This document shows positions 1 through 6,355 of a stretch of 9,301 bases of DNA, in pieces. The position numbers and the translations under genes were made by a program. Source of the DNA: Thermoplasmata archaeon (GTDB lineage: Archaea; Thermoplasmatota; Thermoplasmata; Thermoplasmatales; Aciduliprofundaceae); NCBI GenBank assembly GCA_021163705.1, contig JAGGTO010000017.1:1-9301 (forward strand), given 5' to 3'. A model generated the notes under the pieces. That model did not search any database. It was not told the origin of the DNA and saw nothing but the letters and a program-made list of their open reading frames with translations. The stretch's first letter is position 1, and the number at the start of each line of letters is the position of its first letter.

Positions 1-348
1 AATACCTGCGATAAAACCTCCTATAAGGCCTATGAGCTTGAAAATTGTGCCCCAGACACCTATATCTGTACCATCAATATGCTCTCTTATCTTTGTGAAC
101 CCTCTGTAGAGAAAATAGAAAACAACCACTCCTCCTATGAGCGAAATGATGGAGCTTATGATAAAATATATATTCCAGGTGATAAGAGGGGGAGGCATGT
201 GACCTGAAGAGAAAAACAGAGAGAGCTTGAAAAAAGAATAGGGAACCGCTATGATTCCCACTACAAACTCAATTAGAAACGCTATTTGCAAATTCTTCAT
301 GCCCTCATGGAGCCGTTGTGTTCCCAGCTCTGCTTCAGCGGATAACAT
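1..348 (-). CDS. Partial small membrane protein downstream of ftsZ (C-terminus outside window)
   Basis: An open frame reads from an ATG at 348 leftward to the window edge without a stop, giving at least 116 residues. The N-terminus (MLSAEAELGTQRLHEGMKNL) is hydrophilic. Likely membrane segments follow at about residues 21-40, 59-82 and 101-116 onward, with a short basic segment (YRGFTKIREH) between the second and third. It begins inside the end of ftsZ, overlapping it by 14 bp, so the two are probably co-transcribed and perhaps translationally coupled; a weak GGTG lies just upstream. I do not recognise the family with certainty. The layout of two helices, then a Gly-rich helix after a GTDIG segment, is loosely reminiscent of archaeal DUF973-type membrane proteins. 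It is not SecE, which often follows ftsZ in Euryarchaeota and is a much smaller single-helix protein. A later in-frame ATG at 300 is an alternative start. Confidence 0.7.
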   Translation of the reverse strand, partial: MLSAEAELGTQRLHEGMKNLQIAFLIEFVVGIIAVPYSFFKLSLFFSSGHMPPPLITWNIYFIISSIISLIGGVVVFYFLYRGFTKIREHIDGTDIGVWGTIFKLIGLIGGFIAGI

Positions 349-1468
349 CTACACCGTACTGTGCTTTAAGTTCTTCTTCGCTTAGCCTTCCTAGAATTTG
401 CTTGCTTCTCACCCCTGTGGCTACTACAAGCACAGAAATGCGACGATCATAGGTTGGATCTATCGCGCATCCCCATATTATCCTGGCATTCTTAGCTACT
501 TTCTTATGAAGCTCCTCCACAGCTCTCTCTGCCTCGCTTATTGTCATATCCGGGCTGCCAACAACATTAACAAGCACGCCAGTGGCTGTGGATATATCTA
601 CCTCAAGAAGCGGTGAGTTTATTGCATCTTCAAGTGCCTCCAATGCTCTTTCCTCACCTGCCCCCTCGCTCTCGCCAAGGCCAATCATCGCTACTCCTCC
701 ACCCTTCATGATTGTTTTGAGATCGTTGAAGTCCAGATTAACAAGTCCTGGCTTAGTTATCATCTCAGTTAATCCCTTAATGGCACGCATTAGGACTTCA
801 TCTGCCACCTTAAAAGCCTGTGCTAAAGGTAAACGGGGTACAAGCTCAAGAAGCTTATCGTTTGGTATTGTTATAACAGTATCTGCAACATCTCTCAATT
901 TCTCAAGACCCCAGGTGGCATTCTCGTATCTGGCCCTACCTTCTGCGGTGAATGGAAGCGTGCATATTGCAATGGTCAATGCGCCAAGCTCCTTTGCAAT
1001 CTGAGCGACAACAGGAGCGCTGCCTGTGCCGGTACCTCCACCAAGCCCGCAGGTTATGAATACCATATCCGCTCCCTGCAAAACTTCTCGAATTCTATCC
1101 TCTGCCTCTCTTGCAGCCTCCTCTCCTATCTGTGGTAAAGCTCCTGCACCCAAACCACGCGTTATTCTTTTCCCAAGTAAAACCTTACGATGGGCATGCG
1201 TAATCAGTAAATGCTGAGCATCCGTATTTGCCGCTATTAGCTCCACAGTTCCATATATCCCCTCTTCCATTATGCGAGATATTGTATTGCTTCCTGCTCC
1301 TCCACATCCCACGATCTTTATATTCGTTTTTAGACTCTTCAATACCTCTTCCAGCTCTTTATCCTCCTGAGTCTCCATCACAATATCTGAACCCTCTGGA
1401 GTAGGCGTGGGAGTTGGAGTTGCCCTAACCTCAGCTCTAGCTAAAGCTTCTTTAATAAGAGACTTCAT
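335..1468 (-). CDS. ftsZ: Cell division protein FtsZ (archaeal FtsZ1 type)
   Basis: Tubulin-like GTPase that polymerises into the cytokinetic ring. Numbered from the ATG at 1468 (377 aa), it shows the nucleotide-binding start NIKIVGCGGAGSN (49-61), the tubulin signature GGGTGTG (143-149), and the T7 synergy loop NLDFND (244-249) with both catalytic aspartates (D246, D249). The C-terminal domain ends in LVVATGV and a short helical tail. A GTG nine bases upstream extends the frame by three residues, but it lies inside the Shine-Dalgarno AGGTGG (1474-1479). That element sits about 6 nt before the ATG, so the ATG is the better start. The N-terminal extension is distinctive: a short amphipathic helix (MKSLIKEALARAE), then a Thr-Pro repeat (about 17-24) and an acidic stretch before the GTPase core. 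A TATA box lies at 1500-1511. A membrane protein gene overlaps the 3' end. Confidence 0.97.
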   Translation of the reverse strand: MKSLIKEALARAEVRATPTPTPTPEGSDIVMETQEDKELEEVLKSLKTNIKIVGCGGAGSNTISRIMEEGIYGTVELIAANTDAQHLLITHAHRKVLLGKRITRGLGAGALPQIGEEAAREAEDRIREVLQGADMVFITCGLGGGTGTGSAPVVAQIAKELGALTIAICTLPFTAEGRARYENATWGLEKLRDVADTVITIPNDKLLELVPRLPLAQAFKVADEVLMRAIKGLTEMITKPGLVNLDFNDLKTIMKGGGVAMIGLGESEGAGEERALEALEDAINSPLLEVDISTATGVLVNVVGSPDMTISEAERAVEELHKKVAKNARIIWGCAIDPTYDRRISVLVVATGVRSKQILGRLSEEELKAQYGVDVIR

Positions 1469-1473
1469 CCTGA

Positions 1474-1479
1474 CCACCT
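1474..1479 (-). promoter_or_regulatory. Shine-Dalgarno of ftsZ
   Basis: On the minus strand AGGTGG precedes the ATG at 1468 by about 6 nt and matches the 16S anti-SD. It decides the start: the upstream in-frame GTG (1475-1477) is part of the SD itself and is unlikely to be used. Confidence 0.7.
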
Positions 1480-1499
1480 GTAAATGTGTATGAAATTCT

Positions 1500-1511
1500 A
1501 CATATAAAAAC
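1500..1511 (-). promoter_or_regulatory. TATA box of ftsZ
   Basis: Minus-strand GTTTTTATATGT, centred near 1505. Archaeal spacing of about 25 nt places the transcription start near 1480, giving a leader of roughly 12 nt that just contains the SD. Confidence 0.6.
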
Positions 1512-1540
1512 TTTTAGATTTAAGCCAGCGAAAAGAGCAT

Positions 1541-1550
1541 CTTTATATAT
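1541..1550 (+). promoter_or_regulatory. TATA box of the corA-like gene (leaderless)
   Basis: CTTTATATAT is centred about 25 nt before the ATG at 1571, so transcription should start at or next to the start codon. A T-rich tract fills the space, with no SD. Confidence 0.65.
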
Positions 1551-1570
1551 CATCATATCCTTCTTTTTTT

Positions 1571-2317
1571 ATGCTGCAGATGGAGATTGTGGAGAAGGAA
1601 TTTAAAGGTAGCAATATTATAAAAATAGATGATGAAAAATTTACAGTGAGCATAAAGATTCATAATTTTGAAAAGACCCTCGCCACATACTCAGTACTTA
1701 TAGAGTGGAGGGGTGATGAGATAAAGATTAAAGCCACCAAAGAAGCTATGGAGATAATAAAAACCACACTAATAAAAAGGGACACACCCTCACAGCTCAT
1801 ATGGAGCCTGATACAGCATGAATATAGAGTAATAGACAGGATAGAGGATAAGGTGGAAAGATTGCAGAATGCATCGCTCCACACATATTCTTCGGAGCTG
1901 ATAAGAGATGTCCTCAATGCGAAGAAAACATTGTTCAGGATGCATAGAGACTATCTTAAAACGAGAAACATAATAGAGGCCCTCATAGATGAAGGACTAT
2001 CTTCCCCCGGATTGCAGGAGAGTTTGAGGGATGTAAATGAACTTATTTATGGAGTGGAATACTTAATCGATGCAACTGCCGTGGCCCTGCAGCTGATGCA
2101 GAATACATTATCCTACAGAATAAATAGAAGCATGAATCTCCTCACTATAATTGCGACTATAATGATGCCACTCACCCTCATAACGGGCATTTACGGCATG
2201 AATTTTCGCAACATGCCTGAGATTTACTGGGAATATGGATACTATTATTCCCTCCTCCTGATGCTCGGTGTTGCGCTTCTCATGATTTACTACTTCAAAA
2301 AGAAGAGGTTATTTTAG
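1571..2317 (+). CDS. Short CorA-family Mg2+/divalent cation channel
   Basis: Predicted inner-membrane Mg2+ (or Co2+/Ni2+) channel of the CorA/2-TM-GxN family, which acts as a homopentamer. The family hallmark is GMN at residues 209-211 in ITGIYGMNF, at the end of TM1 (about 189-208). It is followed by the NMPE periplasmic loop, TM2 (about 224-242) and a basic tail (KKKRLF). Residues 72-188 are the long charged helical stalk typical of CorA. The protein is 248 aa against roughly 310-350 for typical CorA, and the shortage is in the N-terminal alpha/beta cytoplasmic domain (about 70 residues here). The start is supported by a TATA box 25 nt upstream, which implies a leaderless mRNA; an ATG at codon 4 is an alternative. 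The gene is divergent from ftsZ and its 3' end overlaps that of pgk by 9 bp. The family call is firm; ion specificity cannot be read from the sequence. Confidence 0.93.
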   Translation: MLQMEIVEKEFKGSNIIKIDDEKFTVSIKIHNFEKTLATYSVLIEWRGDEIKIKATKEAMEIIKTTLIKRDTPSQLIWSLIQHEYRVIDRIEDKVERLQNASLHTYSSELIRDVLNAKKTLFRMHRDYLKTRNIIEALIDEGLSSPGLQESLRDVNELIYGVEYLIDATAVALQLMQNTLSYRINRSMNLLTIIATIMMPLTLITGIYGMNFRNMPEIYWEYGYYYSLLLMLGVALLMIYYFKKKRLF

Positions 2318-3538
2318 GTGACCAAAATGCTTGTACGATTCTCTGAGTGCCTCTATAGCTGGCATTCTCTCTCCTGCTAGAAAGCTTATAAGAGCACCGC
2401 CACCCGTGCTTATGTGATCAAAGTACTTGGATAGCCCGAGTTTTTCAAGTGCCGCAATGGTATGACCGCCACCTGCAATCTTCAAGGCGGCATTGTGAAT
2501 TACACCCCTGAATACTTCAACTGTCCCCAGAGCAAATTCAGGAAGTTCAAATACTCCCATTGGACCGTTTAATATTATTGCTTTAGCATTTTTGAGTATA
2601 TTCTGATATCTAATTGCAGTATCGAGTCCTATATCGTATATGGGGTATTTTGATGGCAGATCCTCCACCCTAATGCCCTTTCTGTGGCCCTCAACATTTA
2701 TAACCACATCGGAGGGTCTCTCTATTTGCTCTCCGTATTTTTTTAAGAGTTCCTTAGAGAGGGATACGAGCTCCTCATAATTTTCGAAGCTCTTCTTCAC
2801 ATATTCCTCACTCCCCTCTCCGAGCTCGTATCCCTCCGCCATCAGGAAAAATAGGGCTACCACACCTCCGGTGAGAATTTTATCTACTGTGCCATTTTCA
2901 AGGAATTTATTTGCTATTTTCAGGGAATCCTCTACCTTTGCACCGCCCAGAACTGCAATCTTCGGCCGTTTCTCAAAATTCAGGAACCTTGTGAGCATTG
3001 TTATCTCTTTTTCCATAAGTCTTCCAGCAATCATTGGAAGAGCTTTTTTAAATCCCACCAGGGTGGTCTGCTCCCTATGAGCGGCAGCAAACGCATCATT
3101 TATATAATAATCTCCAAGCTTTGATAGCTCCTTCACAATATGGGTGCTTTCAAAATTCTTTTTCAGGCAATACTCTTCAGAGTAGAATCTTGTATTCTGT
3201 AACATTAGGTACTCTCCTGCCTTCAAATTTTCAATAGCCTCAATGGCATAATCACAGTATAGATCAGGTACAAATTTAACTCTTTTACCCAGTATCTTGG
3301 TAAAAACAAGAGCATGCGGTCTCAGGGGGAGAAAATCTCTCTTTCCAGGGCGGCTCTGATGCGCGAGAATAACCACCTTCGCATTCTTAAGCTCTTTTAG
3401 AGTCTGACGATGTGCCTCAAACCGTGAATAATCAAGGATGAAACCGCTCACAGGATCAATTGGAGAGTTAACATCCACCCTCACAAGAACTACCTTATCT
3501 TCAAAGTTGAAATCATCCATGGTAAAGTAATCCTTCAT
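2309..3538 (-). CDS. pgk: Phosphoglycerate kinase (archaeal type)
   Basis: Catalyses 1,3-bisphosphoglycerate + ADP <-> 3-phosphoglycerate + ATP in cytosolic glycolysis and gluconeogenesis. The 409-aa protein is full length. Motifs in order are VRVDVNSP (19-26), HQSRPG (60-65, phosphoglycerate-binding arginine), NDAFAAAHR (147-155), GGAKVEDS (198-205), GPMGVFE (325-331, hinge and nucleotide site), GGGHT (356-360) and STGGGA (377-382). The GGAKVEDS and DAFAAAHR variants are typical of archaeal rather than bacterial PGKs. The ATG at 3538 lies about 25 nt after an AT-rich box (3556-3573), so the mRNA is probably leaderless. An ATG at codon 7 is a less likely start. It is transcribed alone, divergent from the KaiC-like operon, and ends within the corA stop region, overlapping it by 9 bp tail to tail. 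Confidence 0.98.
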   Translation of the reverse strand: MKDYFTMDDFNFEDKVVLVRVDVNSPIDPVSGFILDYSRFEAHRQTLKELKNAKVVILAHQSRPGKRDFLPLRPHALVFTKILGKRVKFVPDLYCDYAIEAIENLKAGEYLMLQNTRFYSEEYCLKKNFESTHIVKELSKLGDYYINDAFAAAHREQTTLVGFKKALPMIAGRLMEKEITMLTRFLNFEKRPKIAVLGGAKVEDSLKIANKFLENGTVDKILTGGVVALFFLMAEGYELGEGSEEYVKKSFENYEELVSLSKELLKKYGEQIERPSDVVINVEGHRKGIRVEDLPSKYPIYDIGLDTAIRYQNILKNAKAIILNGPMGVFELPEFALGTVEVFRGVIHNAALKIAGGGHTIAALEKLGLSKYFDHISTGGGALISFLAGERMPAIEALRESYKHFGHLK

Positions 3539-3555
3539 AGACGGTGATTCTCTTG

Positions 3556-3573
3556 CTTATTTATTATTTTTTT
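3556..3573 (-). promoter_or_regulatory. Probable TATA box of pgk
   Basis: The minus strand reads AAAAAAATAATAAATAAG, with its TATA-like core about 25 nt before the pgk ATG. This is consistent with leaderless transcription. The exact core is ambiguous because the whole tract is A/T. Confidence 0.5.
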
Positions 3574-3610
3574 CATTTTAGCTGTGAATCCAAACAGCAT
3601 TTGAAAATTG

Positions 3611-3630
3611 TTTAAATATAAATTCATGAA
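3611..3630 (+). repeat. Upstream copy of a tandem TATA-containing element
   Basis: TTTAAATATAAATTCATGAA here closely resembles TTTAAATATCAAAAATGAA at 3665-3683, 54 bp further on, with one 1-nt gap. The downstream copy supplies the TATA box of the KaiC-like gene. The upstream copy could be a second promoter, or a regulator site sharing TATA-like sequence. No gene clearly starts from it: an ATG 25 nt downstream (3640) opens only nine codons. Confidence 0.4.
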
Positions 3631-3663
3631 GTTTTGAAAATGAACCAAGAGAAAATCCGAGAA

Positions 3664-3673
3664 ATTTAAATAT
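3664..3673 (+). promoter_or_regulatory. TATA box of the KaiC-like ATPase operon
   Basis: ATTTAAATAT is centred about 26 nt before the ATG at 3695, so the operon transcript probably starts at the first codon. A GAGGG directly abuts the ATG and is too close to serve as an SD. Confidence 0.6.
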
Positions 3674-3694
3674 CAAAAATGAAATTAGTGAGGG

Positions 3695-4561
3695 ATGGTG
3701 AATAAAATAAAGACAGGGATCCTGGGCCTGGATCCTCTTCTTGAAGGAGGTCTCAATGAAAGGAGCTCCACGGTTGTTATAGGCTCTGCGGGAGCCGGAA
3801 AAACGACATTTGCTCATCAATTTATTCGAAGAGGTCTTTTGGAGGGGCAGGAAGGCCTTTTCATAAGTCTTGATGAGAATAAAGAGCAGATAATAAGAGA
3901 TGCCCTCAACATGGGCTGGGATGATATACTTTACTACATAGAAGAGGAGAAACTCATATTTATTGATGCCTCCGGCAAAGAGTTTCAGGTATTCATAAAA
4001 AGAGAGCTTCCAGATTTCGTTTCCAAATGGGAAGGTGCTAATATTCGCATTGCTATAGATCCCCTCACCCCGGTCATCTGGGCCACACCATCCCGGTATC
4101 AGCAGAGGGAACTCCTTGGCTTCATGCTTAAGGAGCTCAAAAAAATAGGCACGATAGTGGCTACACTGGAGGAGCATGGTCCACCAAATCTAAGCGCTCC
4201 TGAAACGGGGATTCCCATGTATCTGGCGGATACGGTTATACATCTTAAATATAGAATAGGCGAGGATTATAGCAGGGAATTGCATGTGGTGAAAATGCGA
4301 GGTAGCAGGCACAGTGAGAGGATGCATAGATATAAAATAGTGAAAGGTCTGGGTATAATTGTCACAGATAGGGGATATAAGAGAAAGAGCAGTAAGGAGA
4401 ATGTTGAGGTTCTGAAGAAGAAGGTTATGGAGAGGATGAAAAAAGCATCCCCTTTATCTATCTCGCGCATTGAGAAAATATTGAATGAGCTGGAGGATGA
4501 AGATATAGAGGATATTAATATTGATGAGCTTGCAGAAATCATAGCGGAGGAATTCTTGTGA
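3695..4561 (+). CDS. KaiC/RAD55-like RecA-fold ATPase, single domain
   Basis: Archaeal KaiC-like ATPase of 288 aa with one RecA-fold domain; circadian KaiC has two. It opens with the family-typical KTGILGLDPLLEGGL. The Walker A motif is GSAGAGKT (30-37). A Ser-Leu-Asp-Glu segment (58-61) follows the next strand, where KaiC carries its catalytic acidic residues. A Walker B-like strand ends in IRIAIDPLT (117-125). The KaiC-type KMRGSRHSERMHRYKIV lies at 200-216. After about residue 230 there is a basic linker, then a very acidic tail (ELEDEDIEDINIDELAEIIAEE) that may be a partner-binding element. Such proteins are usually signalling or regulatory ATPases of unknown output. It is first in an operon with a double winged-helix regulator (4-nt GTGA overlap) and rpiA, so the ATPase and the regulator may act together. 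Family confidence is high; the specific function is unknown. Confidence 0.92.
   Translation: MVNKIKTGILGLDPLLEGGLNERSSTVVIGSAGAGKTTFAHQFIRRGLLEGQEGLFISLDENKEQIIRDALNMGWDDILYYIEEEKLIFIDASGKEFQVFIKRELPDFVSKWEGANIRIAIDPLTPVIWATPSRYQQRELLGFMLKELKKIGTIVATLEEHGPPNLSAPETGIPMYLADTVIHLKYRIGEDYSRELHVVKMRGSRHSERMHRYKIVKGLGIIVTDRGYKRKSSKENVEVLKKKVMERMKKASPLSISRIEKILNELEDEDIEDINIDELAEIIAEEFL
4546..4550 (+). promoter_or_regulatory. Shine-Dalgarno for the GTG-started regulator
   Basis: GGAGG followed by 7 nt and then GTG at 4558. The SD lies inside the last codons of the KaiC-like gene and supports the GTG start and reinitiation across the GTGA overlap. Confidence 0.7.
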
Positions 4562-5229
4562 GGTTGCGAGGCATAGAAAAAATCGTAAAAGGTGAGGAGG
4601 AAGAGGAGCTTGAAGGATACCATATATTCTCCAACAGGAATAGAAGAGAGGTTTACAGAGAATTAACCAGAAGGCCCTGTGTAACATCCTCCCAGATCTC
4701 CCAGAGTGTTGGAATAAATGTGAGAAATGTCATATGGCATCTGGGCAAGTTGAAGAGGGAAGGGTTTGTTGGAGAGCTGAGGGAGAGAAGGCAACTCTAT
4801 TATCCCCTGCATCTTGTAATGGAGAGCGATCTATCTCTTTTTTCCATTCTAAATTCCAAGCAGGGTAGGAAGATTGTGCGAAGCCTGTATTTTGGATGCA
4901 AGAGCATTCAGGAGCTTGAGGAAAATATAAGCCATACAACTCTATACAGAATTTTGAAGAAATTAAAGGATATGAAGATGATAGACATTCATCGGGGCAG
5001 AAGATCTCTAGTATGCCTGGAGGAAGAATTTTTCAGAAAAGTGGAGGACTATGATAAGCTGGGCCTTGAGTTCAAAAAGAAGTTTATGGAGAAAATTGAA
5101 ACGAGAGGGTACACAGTGGAGCTCATAGGGACATATGATTATGAGGTAACGCTGAGAATAAGTGGCAAGGAAAAGTTTACTATGGGGATTTTCATATCTC
5201 CAATAAGAACATCCCTGGAGGTATCCTGA
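4558..5229 (+). CDS. Double winged-helix transcriptional regulator
   Basis: Predicted DNA-binding regulator of 223 aa. The first winged helix spans about residues 21-85: an ArsR-like NRNRREVYRELTRRP opening, recognition helix around GINVRNVIWHLGKLKREGFV, then a wing (ELRERRQLYYPL). A second helix-turn-helix spans about 91-155 (IVRSL...ISHTTLYRILKKLKDMKMIDIHRGRRSL). The C-terminal part (about 160-223) has a charged helix and a beta-rich segment (YTVELIGTYDYEVTLRI) that may sense a ligand or dimerise. This two-winged-helix layout is common in archaeal regulators. The GTG start is set by GGAGG 7 nt upstream and overlaps the stop of the KaiC-like gene. Its stop TGA overlaps the rpiA ATG. Plausible roles are autoregulation of the operon or acting as output for the adjacent ATPase; no operator is proven. 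Confidence 0.85.
   Translation: MRLRGIEKIVKGEEEEELEGYHIFSNRNRREVYRELTRRPCVTSSQISQSVGINVRNVIWHLGKLKREGFVGELRERRQLYYPLHLVMESDLSLFSILNSKQGRKIVRSLYFGCKSIQELEENISHTTLYRILKKLKDMKMIDIHRGRRSLVCLEEEFFRKVEDYDKLGLEFKKKFMEKIETRGYTVELIGTYDYEVTLRISGKEKFTMGIFISPIRTSLEVS
5217..5222 (+). promoter_or_regulatory. Shine-Dalgarno of rpiA
   Basis: GGAGGT is followed by 6 nt and ATG at 5229. It lies within the end of the upstream regulator and fixes the rpiA start. Confidence 0.75.
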
Positions 5230-5915
5230 TGATTGAAGAATTGAAGAGGAGAGCGGGAGAGAAGGCAGCTGAATATGTGAAGGATGGCATGGTTGTTGGC
5301 CTGGGTACAGGGAGCACTGTGAAATATACAATTCTAAAACTTGGAGAGATGGTGAAGGATGGCCTGGATATAATTGGTATTCCCACTTCTATAGCTACAG
5401 AGAAGCTTGCAAGAGAGGTTGGAATAAAGCTTGGGGATATAAACGATTATGATGTTATAGATATAACAATTGATGGTGCCGATGAAGTTGATAGGGAGCT
5501 CAATCTGATAAAGGGTGGTGGAGGTGCACTGCTTCGAGAAAAGATGATCGCCCATGCTTCAAAATATGAGGTCATCGTTGTGGACGAGAGAAAGGTTAAA
5601 GAATTTTTAGGGGCATTTCCTCTTCCTGTTGAGGTTGTAAAATTTGGATACAGAAGAACCATGAGAGTTCTTGAATCCCTTGGATGTGAGGCAAAACTGA
5701 GAATGAAAGAGGGAAATATATATATCACGGATAATGAAAATTACATAGTGGATTGTAAATTTGGAGTCATCAAATCTCCGGCAGAGCTGGAGAGGGAGAT
5801 AGATAACATCCCTGGAGTCGTGGAAATCGGGCTTTTCATCAACCTTGTCAATGAAGTGATTATCGGAAAAAAGGAAGGTATAGAGATTATGAAAAAGCGT
5901 TCAAATCCTTTATGA
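5229..5915 (+). CDS. rpiA: Ribose-5-phosphate isomerase A
   Basis: Interconverts ribulose 5-phosphate and ribose 5-phosphate in the cytosol. In many archaea this supplies ribose for nucleotides from the reverse ribulose-monophosphate route. The protein is 228 aa, normal for RpiA. Motifs are GLGTGST (24-30, phosphate loop), PTSIATEKLA (52-61), TIDGADEVD (80-88, catalytic aspartates), KGGGGALLREK (95-105, with catalytic Lys95 and Glu104) and VVDERK (117-122). The start is certain because GGAGGT lies 6 nt upstream and the ATG overlaps the previous stop (TGATG). It is the last gene of the operon with the KaiC-like ATPase and double winged-helix regulator. Its 3' end overlaps the convergent regulator by 29 bp. 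Confidence 0.98.
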   Translation: MIEELKRRAGEKAAEYVKDGMVVGLGTGSTVKYTILKLGEMVKDGLDIIGIPTSIATEKLAREVGIKLGDINDYDVIDITIDGADEVDRELNLIKGGGGALLREKMIAHASKYEVIVVDERKVKEFLGAFPLPVEVVKFGYRRTMRVLESLGCEAKLRMKEGNIYITDNENYIVDCKFGVIKSPAELEREIDNIPGVVEIGLFINLVNEVIIGKKEGIEIMKKRSNPL

Positions 5916-6243
5916 GCTTCTCAATCTCCTTTATTTTTCCTCTGAGCTCCTTATTTATCTCTTGCAGTATTTGTGGAAATGGTTTTGTGAGACGATAGCC
6001 ATGCACAGGCCTGCCCTTTCCCTCCTTCTTGATGTCCCTCTTAGAGATCCAGCCCCTCTTCTTCAGCCACTGCATGGCTATGCTCACTTCTGGCTGCCTC
6101 AGAGTTGTACTCTTTTCAATTTCCACAGAGGTGACCTCATCTCTCTTCCTCATATATGCCAGGGTCTTTGCAACATTTCTTGGCAATCCCGCCTTCTGGA
6201 GCAGTTCTGCAAGCTTCTCATCCTTCTTTGTGAACTCGGCCAT
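5887..6243 (-). CDS. Small archaeal winged-helix regulator (118 aa)
   Basis: Predicted transcription factor. A winged helix spans about residues 18-90: GLPRNVAKTLAYM, then VTSVEIEKSTTLRQPEVSIA (recognition region), MQWLKKRGWI, and a basic wing (KRDIKKEGKGRPVHGYRL). A C-terminal amphipathic helix (about 91-118, QEINKELRGKIKEIEKLIKDL) probably dimerises as a coiled coil. The LRQPEVSIAM and KKEGKGRP segments resemble a widespread euryarchaeal regulator family of unknown target. The ATG at 6243 is preferred: AGGTGAT (6248-6254) ends 4 nt before it, while the in-frame GTG at 6252 lies within that SD. The TATA box is at 6275-6284. It is convergent with rpiA, overlapping it by 29 bp, and divergent from queH. 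Regulation of either neighbour is possible but not shown. Confidence 0.9.
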   Translation of the reverse strand: MAEFTKKDEKLAELLQKAGLPRNVAKTLAYMRKRDEVTSVEIEKSTTLRQPEVSIAMQWLKKRGWISKRDIKKEGKGRPVHGYRLTKPFPQILQEINKELRGKIKEIEKLIKDLNAFS

Positions 6244-6247
6244 ATCT

Positions 6248-6254
6248 ATCACCT
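6248..6254 (-). promoter_or_regulatory. Shine-Dalgarno of the 118-aa regulator
   Basis: Minus-strand AGGTGAT, a near-complete match to the anti-SD, ends 4 nt before the ATG at 6243. It rules out the in-frame GTG contained in it. Confidence 0.7.
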
Positions 6255-6274
6255 AAACATATATTAAATAGTCG

Positions 6275-6284
6275 CTATATAAAC
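6275..6284 (-). promoter_or_regulatory. TATA box of the 118-aa regulator
   Basis: Minus-strand GTTTATATAG, centred near 6279, predicts a start near 6254 and a leader of about 11 nt carrying the SD. It shares a 103-bp divergent region with the queH promoter. Confidence 0.6.
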
Positions 6285-6321
6285 TTTTCTATGTAGCTTG
6301 CAATATTAATAATTTCAAAGC

Positions 6322-6334
6322 AAATATCTTTATC
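6322..6334 (+). promoter_or_regulatory. TATA-like box of queH (leaderless)
   Basis: AAATATCTTTATC is centred 26-28 nt before the ATG at 6356. There is no SD before that ATG, consistent with a leaderless transcript. Confidence 0.5.
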
Positions 6335-6355
6335 TTGACAAATCCATTTACCTCT

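Noticed and set aside
582..1004. 140-codon plus-strand frame opposite ftsZ
   Set aside because: Low-complexity Ser/Pro-rich translation antisense to a confidently identified ftsZ.
1629..1640. GATGATGA-like C box suggesting a C/D sRNA inside corA
   Set aside because: No matching D box or C'/D' pair at suitable distance, and it is ordinary coding sequence.
3640..3669. Nine-codon ORF MNQEKIREI as a real gene
   Set aside because: Too short to support by sequence alone. It is only mentioned as a possible leader because of its spacing from an upstream TATA-like box.
6335..6355. TTG start adding seven residues to QueH
   Set aside because: Family proteins begin at MKILLHTCCAPC, and the TATA spacing points to ATG 6356.
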